A stretch of 64,000 nt of DNA from Thinopyrum elongatum (lineage: Eukaryota; Streptophyta; Magnoliopsida; Poales; Poaceae), in the NCBI GenBank assembly GCA_011799875.1, contig CM022301.1:220106296-220170295 (forward strand), given 5' to 3'. Position 1 is the stretch's first letter; the number at the start of each line of letters is the position of its first letter. The notes under the pieces are model-generated. The model did not search any database, was not told the DNA's origin, and saw nothing but the letters and a program-made list of their open reading frames with translations. The translations under genes and the position numbers were made by a program. This document shows positions 57,579 to 64,000 of the stretch, one piece after another.

Positions 57579-58132
57579 TAATGGGCCTTGGCGCGAGGGT
57601 GCCGGTCCCAACATTGTGTTTATGCAGGTAATGCTCAAGTGAGTAGTAATCCAGGTTTAACGTACTTACTCAAACAGGATATCACAAAATAAAAATAAGA
57701 AGAAACATTTACATGTGATGTGATAGAAGCAAGACAATATGGAGTTTTATGTACACATCATTATTGAAGATCAAGAAATCTTATCATTTCATTAGAAATG
57801 ATAGCTATTTTTTTATCCATATGGTACATGCAGTTAGAGTTATAAATAAGAACATAGGTCCATGCTCAGTATCTTTCACACTCAAGGTAATCTTCATAAT
57901 GGCAATACCAAATTTCAATTTTGTGGCAATAATAGTTGGAAAAAATTTCACAGAACATCTATCTGCTAAGAGCATAGAGCCTAACTACAGCTGAACCTAA
58001 TGCCAATTTCCTGAATCAACATATCACTAAACATTCATGTCAGCTAACATCATAGCATGACCACACCAAGCCATAGTGGTAGCGGATTAACTTATTTACA
58101 CTGATTTTATATGGTATAGTAGTAAACTATAT

Positions 58133-58159
58133 TAGATAGATAGATGGATGGATAGATAG
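58133..58159. repeat. (GATA/GATG)n microsatellite
   Basis: A run of about six tetranucleotide units, two of them gatg. Confidence 0.9.
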
Positions 58160-59404
58160 CTCCATTACCTTGTCATCCAAATTGCTTGCAAGGCTTGCAG
58201 CAACCAACTTGTTTTAACCTGGTGATGCAAACAGTGATATAAAAGAAATGACGGTACCATATAGTCGCTATGCACCCAGAATAATAATGGTTCAGTAAAA
58301 ACATCAAGATACGTCACATCTCTTCGCACATATCACAATGGTTGTATCAAGGGTTATCAAAAGATAGCCGGTCATACCAATATATGGCATACGGTGCATG
58401 TTTAAAAGGTATAACAAAACACAATAGAAGTGCAGACAATAGCAATTCAATATACTGGAATAAGTAGTGGCTTAGTCCTAGAGAATGTAAAAGGCAGTAG
58501 ACATATATAATAAAGGGGCATTAATATTCATTTATAGTAGTTTGTGACACATGATAACTGGCAGTAGATTGCACACACAGTTTGCTTGCACATTTCACAC
58601 CAACTGAGCACAAATCAAGGCATGATATGCACACAAATAACAGAGAAGCCAGTGAGGGAGAAGGGATGGCTCACCAATGCACCCCGCAGATCGAAGCTCC
58701 AACACTTTGAGTCCCTTTTGGATTTTCATGGAAAACCATATAGACACATATAAATAATAATCTACAAAAAGAAGATGTTATATATTGTAGTAGTAATTCC
58801 AGTCAAGGCATCATTATATTATTGGAGGATGTTGAACTCAATGGGTCATATTCTTATTGATTCCTTCTGATCATTTATTTGCCGAAAGCCCACCGGTTAT
58901 GAAATCAACTGCGGGTGATTGTTAATTACAAAGCAATGGAGAACTGATCAGGGTGTGTGAGCACAAAAAAAGATCCGCTCATGAATGAAAAGATACTCTG
59001 ATGGGCTATTGCAACAAAAATAGACTACATTTAAATTAAAATGGGACTACCTTATGTTAAATGTCTACTCCACTGCTGGAATTAATAGGAGTATTTGTTT
59101 AGATGGTAAACTGATTAAGTTAAATGTCTACTCCTCTAGTGGAGCAGTTTTGAGCCACTAACTGAAAATGTCCAGGTTCTAAAAAATGCCCACATTCTGA
59201 AAATGTTCAGGTTTAGACCTGTAGTTATACTTTACAATTTAGGACAACATGGATCTGATCAACAATAGAAAAACATGACACCACAGAGCTCTACAAACTG
59301 AAAATTATACAGGTTGTTTCAAAATATTTTCATCTCATCTAGACTTTGAATATGAATGAAATCACCATCAAAACTTGCAAATGAACCATGGATCGGAGGA
59401 GAAA

Positions 59405-59540
59405 CTTACCAAGGATGAAGATGCACGTATCAAACGAACGAAATCCGTGAAGAAATGGAGGATTTGGAGGGTTTTTGTTAGGGTTTGAGAGAGAGAGAGA
59501 GAGAGAGGGAGAGGTGAGGCTTGGGCGCTAGGGGGAGGAA
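59405..59540 (-). other. Candidate first exon of a minus-strand transcript
   Basis: On the minus strand a (CT)n-rich leader (59507-59487) leads into sequence that ends 'catccttg|gtaagtttctcc', a strong splice-donor match at about 59408. (CT)n tracts are common in plant 5' leaders. The short frame through it has no domain, so a non-coding or TE-derived transcript is as likely as a gene. No exon 2 was recognised. Confidence 0.25.
59487..59507. repeat. (GA)n microsatellite
   Basis: Uninterrupted alternating GA of about 21 bp. Confidence 0.95.
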
Positions 59541-59600
59541 GGAGAAGATCCCCCCTGCGCCAGAAGCGACCATATATGAAATTTCGGATGAAATGGGCGC

Positions 59601-60090
59601 TCATACAGGCGGTAGCGCCCGCATGGAACGTCGTCTTGCATCATTTTTTGCCGATCTAGGGTTTGCGTACCTGGGACGGACACTCATACAGATGCGAGCG
59701 TCCGTATGGGTCGCCGTCTTTTGTTCTGAACTTTGAAGACATGCGACGTAGAGTGTCAAACGGGATCTCAAATGAGCGCAGGAGCCCGTTTGATAGACTG
59801 TCTTTTCTCCTGCTCATCCAGACGAATTCAATCGAGGGCTCATACGGGCGCTTGCCCCCGTTGGGTACGCCGTCTTCTCTGCTGGTCTTTTGTGCGATTT
59901 CGGCGAGTCTTTCATACGACCGCTCATACGAGCGCCGGCGGTCATATGAAACACCGTCGTTTATGCTGAACTTCTTCCACGTTTCTGTGGTTCCCTCGTG
60001 CGACCGCCTATGCGAGCGCACGCACTCGTTTAATATGGTGTCCTTCCTTCTGGTTATTCTTCTCCTCAATTCTTTTCTTTCTCATTTCTT
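59601..60090 (-). repeat. 84 bp degenerate tandem repeat, six units, in-frame 28-residue repeat
   Basis: Units begin at tcatac-type starts 59601, 59684, 59768, 59840, 59924 and 60008 (steps 83, 84, 72, 84, 84). The plus-strand consensus is roughly tcatacgagcgccggcgccc, then gtatg, then ccgtcttt. On the minus strand the frame 60069-59656 is open for 137 codons and each unit gives a 'DGVPYGRRRSYE'-like line: 'NDGVSYDRRRSYERSYERL', 'EDGVPNGGKRPYEPS', 'KDSLSNGLLRSFEI' and 'KDGDPYGRSHLYECP'. The plus strand is also open (59663-60400). It lies directly downstream of a gypsy protease on the same strand. It may be coding, or a structured non-coding repeat of the element. Confidence 0.75.
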
Positions 60091-60305
60091 TCTTCTCTTC
60101 CCCTTCCTATTTCTTGTACGACACAAGAGCAAAAACAATTATTCCAAGAGATTTTCATCATATTACTTATTAGAGCTAAACAACAAGGATAAAAATTTGA
60201 CAAAACAATGGGTTGCCTCCCGTCAAGCACTGATTTTAGGTTGCCGAGCTCAACCTTGTACCTTAGCATTACGTCAAGTCTCTAGTGGCCTGAGATTCTC
60301 TTTAC
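60091..60305 (-). other. Spacer between gypsy protease and 84 bp repeat
   Basis: T/C-rich on the plus strand with stops in the minus frame of the protease. It contains 'cattacgtcaagtctctagtggcc'-like text, no domain, and separates the two features on the same strand. Confidence 0.45.
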
Positions 60306-61754
60306 TTACCGCGCATATTCGCTTAGGTGGGGAACGTACTTCTCTTTTGCTCCAGGTTTCTTCGGAAAGTACTTCACTATTTCTTCTTCGCAAATTCTGA
60401 AGGTTACTTTTCCTTCGGAGCAATCCAATGCGGCATCTGCCGTATTCAAAAATGGCCTACCAAGAATAATTGATAATGTTTCATCCTCGGGCATGTCAAG
60501 AATAACAAAGTCAGTAGGTATAACATGTTCGTCTAATCTTAGCGGAACATTCTCAGCTAATCCCACTGGCTTCTTTGTGGATTTATCCCCCATCTGCAAG
60601 GTTATACTCGTGGGCATACATTCAGCTAGATTTAGATTATGATAAAGGGTCAACGGCATCACACTAACACCTGCCCCCACATCACAAAGAGTATTATTTA
60701 TATCAAGTTACTGATTGAGCAAGATATTGTGGGTATACCTGGGTCTCCTAATTTTTTCGGTATCTTGTTCTGGAACGGGTACTCCGTTATTGTAGCTGCA
60801 TGTTCTTTCAGATTCTTACTCTTTTTATTGTTAACAACATCACACATGAATTTAGCAAAGGTAGGAATCTTTAACATATTAGTCACATGCATTGACATTT
60901 TGAGATTAGCTATTGCTTGTAAAAAGGAGGAATAAAGTGCACTATTTGAAGGTGGCCTAACAGCCTTAGGGTAAGGAAGGGTTTTCTTCGTCCTACCCTT
61001 TTCTTTCCCTTCACTTCTTGTTGCTTGATTACCTCTTTCTTTGGTGGGATCAGGTGGTCGGGCATTTCTTTCCGCCCTTGGTTCTTCAACTCTTCCTGTT
61101 TTCGGAGTTTCTTCTTCTTCGTTATTGTCAACATCTACTGTTTCAGCAGCAGGGTCAACTTATTTTTGGCTTCCACTTCATCTCCCTGAGCATCTTGGTG
61201 GACCTGTTCTTCCGGTTCTTCCTCACCAAAGAGAAGTTCCCTATTTTCCTGGGTCTGGCTTTGACTTTCTCTTCTTCTCTGTTCTTGCTCCTTCTCATAC
61301 CACTCTGGGCCTTTAGGATCCTGCGTTCTTTTACCACAACGAGCCAAAATTTCATTAGTAGAAACAAAATTCTCTTTATCTAATTGAGCAAGAATCAAAG
61401 ATTGTGTTTCAGAGATTTGTGAGCATTGAGTTTCTATCATGCGAGAATGTTTATCGAGGTTTTTTACCGCTTGACTCAACCCTTCTACCTCTTGGGATAG
61501 GTAGGTTATTACCTTTTCATTATGATAAATACACCTTCGAAAGTCCCTGCTGAAGTTGTCTTGATGGAACTTAAATTTGTTCAACATTTCCTGAAGTTCA
61601 TCCTCCTGGCGATAAATACTGAATATATCCACTTTTTCATTAATAACTTGTTCAACAGGTTTACCTTTCTCTTGAGTAACCTTTGAAATTCTTCCATGTT
61701 TTCAATATGGTATATTTCCCCCTTTGTCTCAGCTGGCTCTTCAATATTCCATTG
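60306..61754 (-). pseudogene. Gypsy (Athila-like) gag-protease fragment
   Basis: Gag part: frame 61632-61135 with 'ISETQSLILAQLDKENFVST' and 'RTQDPKGPEWYEKEQEQ'. Shifted frames then carry a Lys-rich tail and 'RPPSNSALYSSFLQAIANL'. 60898-60698 gives 'LKMSMHVTNMLKIPTFAKFM' and 'KLGDPGIPTISCSI'. The retropepsin part (60680-60306) has 'MGAGVSVMPLTLYHNLNL' (D-L/V-G-A at the join) and 'LSIILGRPFLNTADAALD'. Pattern and order fit Athila/Tat-type gypsy elements. A stop and frameshifts lie between gag and protease, and no RT follows. The third copia cuts gag at 61754. Confidence 0.8.
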
Positions 61755-63910
61755 TGTAGGGTAACGCAGCAGAAAACAAAAAATTTCTGACCTACGCACC
61801 AGCCCAGGACCACTATGGAGATTGCATACAAGGTTTGATCATTTTCGTTACCGACTCGTAGCGTAGCGGAAGTAGAGTCGATGACGATCGGCGGTGCAGA
61901 TCCCTGCAGCTAGGATTTACAACCTCCCAACCACGAGGATGTACTCCCTCATCTGCCCCTCGGACAGCCCTCCGGGAGGCGGTCGAACAGTCCCCCGGAC
62001 GGTGTCGCGGACAGCCCTTCGGGAGGACCTTCAAAACTCGGACGGTCATTCGGACAGCCCTTCGGGAGGACTCACATAACTCGGACCGTCACTTGGACAA
62101 CCCTTCGGGAGGCACTCACGAACAGCCCCTCGGGCACTAAGATCAAAACTACGACCTCTCTACAGAGTTGCACACATACGGTGTCATCTATCCGGCAGGG
62201 CTTCGCCGTCCAGAACTAGTTCCCACCGGAACCCAGACAGCCTTTCGGCTCTACGAAACTCTTTTCGTGGGAGGGAGAGAGAAGCCAGATCATTGCAATG
62301 GCATGTATGTGAGAATGGATGAGTGTGGAGGGCTGCCCCTCCACCTCTATTTATAGGATAGCCAAGGGGTGAAGATGTCATACAAAAAACCCCAAAGTAC
62401 CCCCACTTTATGCCTTTTCATAAAAGAATAAAGATAAAAGGGGTGCCATGTGGAGCTCCAAGGAGCTCCACCATGCTTGGCCGGCCACACTTGCCCCCCC
62501 CCATGGGGGTTCCTTGGCTCCCAAGTCCTTCTAGAAGGCCTTTTGGAAAAATCCCAAAAGGTGGCTTTCCATAAAAAATCCCAAAAAGCACTTTCACTAT
62601 TCACAACGACATTTTTCAGCGTCCGTTCGAACTGAAAATATTTATGTGGGCTTAGAACATTTCCAGTACCCACTAAAATAATTTTCAACGCGTTCTGGAA
62701 CAATTCCAGTTTAGTGATTTCATCTGCGAAAAGCATCTGAAGCGGTTTCGGCAGCTCCGGAACATTTCCGGTTTTCATCTCCGAAAATTCTAGAAAGTTT
62801 CCAGAATGATTCTGGCACCCTCCAAGAATTATCAGGCATGTCCCGAAACCAATTTGACTTTATGGTATCCTCTGAAACAACTTTTCAGTATCACCGGAAC
62901 TCATCCGGTGACCTTTCTCGTCGGAACTTTTCCGCTGTCTCCGGAAAACTTTTTCCGAAAACTTTCTCTCAGACTCCCTGTCTAGTATTCAGCAGATAGA
63001 TGACCCTTAAGCCTGTGACCCTATAGGTTCGGTGAAGTATAGACATGACCCGGAACCCCTTCCGATCAATGATCAACATCGGAGCCGTGGACACCCATAT
63101 TGACCCCTATACCCACACGAATGAGTATTCGAGTGAACCTCCAGTTGCAGTGTGCTATTCCTTTTACTTCACGATATGTTACAAATACCCGAGGTGAGAC
63201 ATGTTGGCATTCCCGTGGATCAACAACTTGTCCACTATGCTAGTTACCTCGTTACTGGTATTGTTCTCTTTTCTCGTTACCGTGTTCCGGCATCCCCGTG
63301 ATCAAATCACAAAGTGTCTGGCCAGACGATGATGGATACCGTAACACCGAGAGGGCCCAGAGATATCTCTCCATCGTCGGAGGAGCAAATCCCAATCTTG
63401 AGCTATCAAGTTACTTGACATACTTTTCCATGAACCCGTAAGCCGCCGTAATAGCCACCCATTTACGGATGACGTTTAACAAACCCCAAAGTTCATGAAG
63501 CAAGTATGAAGAAACTCGATACTCTCATGGTCTAAGGAATTATGCAAACATTAACCATCTCTGTGTTATTAACCATTAACTTGTGACGAATGTAACTCGT
63601 AGCATAACATCAATCGGATCGATTCAACACAAAAGTTCTTCTAACATTGTGCCCTCAAAGTTGCCGGCATAGTCATGCCCATGATCAGGAAAACAGAACC
63701 ATCATGCAACACTTGAGCTAGTCTCAGAGGCCAGACTAGGAATACATTTTACCGTTTATTATTCCACACGTGCATATGAGTCTTCCTCCGAGCCTCGTGG
63801 TTATTGTAGACTCGAGAACCATAGCAGTTATAGCATGGAACATAAACCTAATTATGAACAGGGAGATAATCAATAACATTTATTATTGCCTCTAGGGCAT
63901 ATCTCCTACA
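61755..63910 (-). repeat. 3' LTR of a third copia (Angela/BARE type), running off the window
   Basis: Starts tgtagggtaacgcagcag and ends 'gcctctagggcatatctcct' then aca; reversed, the end gives the 'atatgccctagaggcaataa' start typical of this group. The flank 'gactcccacttgcactagag' at 63911-63930 is the same polypurine region (reversed) as in the first copia, so the internal region continues beyond 64000. The presumed target duplication is cattg (61750-61754); its partner lies outside the window. Open frames in the LTR (for example 62778-62347) are incidental. Confidence 0.9.
61958..62135. repeat. Minisatellite inside the third copia LTR
   Basis: About five copies of cggacagcccttcgggagg with variants start near 61961, 62008, 62051, 62093 and 62120, at roughly 27-47 bp spacing. 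Each is followed by text like 'actcggac.gtca'. Confidence 0.8.
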
Positions 63911-64000
63911 GACTCCCACTTGCACTAGAGTCAATAATCTAGTTAATGCTAATGCACTTTACACCTGTGGCACACCGGTGTAAATATGCTTCGCATGTGG
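63911..64000 (-). mobile_element. Internal start of the third copia (polypurine side)
   Basis: 'gactcccacttgcactagag' and 'tcaataatctag' match, reversed, the sequence before the first copia's 3' LTR (43866-43896). The remainder is the non-coding tail of the element's internal region. Confidence 0.8.

Larger units (their letters stand above)
56561..59400. other. AT-rich unrecognised DNA with small repeats
   Basis: No coding domain seen. Two related strings, 'caaggcgcgagggggtcc' (about 56585) and 'ttggcgcgagggtgccggtc' (about 57588), hint at an old ~1 kb duplication. If the minus-strand exon candidate near 59.4 kb is real, this could be its intron. Confidence 0.35.

Noticed and set aside
59601..62135. 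Regular repeats at 59.6 and 62.0 kb considered as CRISPR-like arrays
   Set aside because: Units are adjacent or degenerate with no unique spacers of constant size, and the genome is a plant.
62347..62778. 143-codon minus frame in the third copia LTR
   Set aside because: LTR sequence without a domain.

Overview
The window looks like a gene-poor stretch of a large grass genome, most likely Triticeae (wheat, barley, rye or Aegilops). The copia LTRs beginning with a 'GAAATATGCCCTAGAGGCAA' core are the Angela/BARE/WIS kind. CACTA elements with 'CACTAnTGCAGGATGCT' ends are nested into LTR retrotransposons, and the one clear host gene has a very GC-rich first exon, as grass genes often do. No rRNA, tRNA, CRISPR array, viral or bacterial feature was seen.

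Layout. 1-4018: old, unrecognised or retrotransposon-derived non-coding DNA. 4019-17804: a short gypsy element on the minus strand carrying only gag and protease, split by a complete ~10.5 kb CACTA DNA transposon (5550-16037, target duplication TTG). That CACTA carries a broken TNP2-type transposase, a ~0.5 kb tandem repeat holding its own MITE, a GRF-zinc-finger gene remnant and an acidic ORF. 17803-~18420: the terminal fragment of a second CACTA of the same family. 19340-20960: an F-box/FBD pseudogene on the minus strand. 23959-28188: the only apparently intact host gene, a two-exon cation/calcium exchanger (CCX). 28.2-36.1 kb: decayed repeats, LINE 3' ends and an unclassified retrotransposon piece. 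36.1-46.7 kb: a gene-bearing non-autonomous DNA element interrupted by a complete 8.8 kb copia (36897-45668, target duplication TGATG). 46990-47158: a hAT-like MITE with a perfect 8 bp target duplication. 47952-54366: a second complete copia, minus strand, target duplication CCTTT, nearly intact polyprotein. 54.4-59.5 kb: a LINE-type remnant and unrecognised AT-rich DNA. 59.6-61.75 kb: a gypsy (Athila-like) gag-protease piece followed by an unusual 84 bp in-frame tandem repeat. 61755-64000: the 3' LTR of a third copia (Angela/BARE type) that leaves the window.

How it works together. The insertions form layers: MITE in CACTA in gypsy; copia in a DNA element; copia in gypsy gag. All three fully bounded insertions give clean target duplications, and in the CACTA case the interrupted gag reading frame lines up again once the insertion is set aside. 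The CCX gene sits in a roughly 10 kb island with few recognisable transposons. No wholly new system was found. The items most worth a second look are the 84 bp / 28-residue repeat with both strands open, the extra plus-strand genes carried by the CACTA, and the MITE with its empty site preserved in the neighbouring repeat unit.
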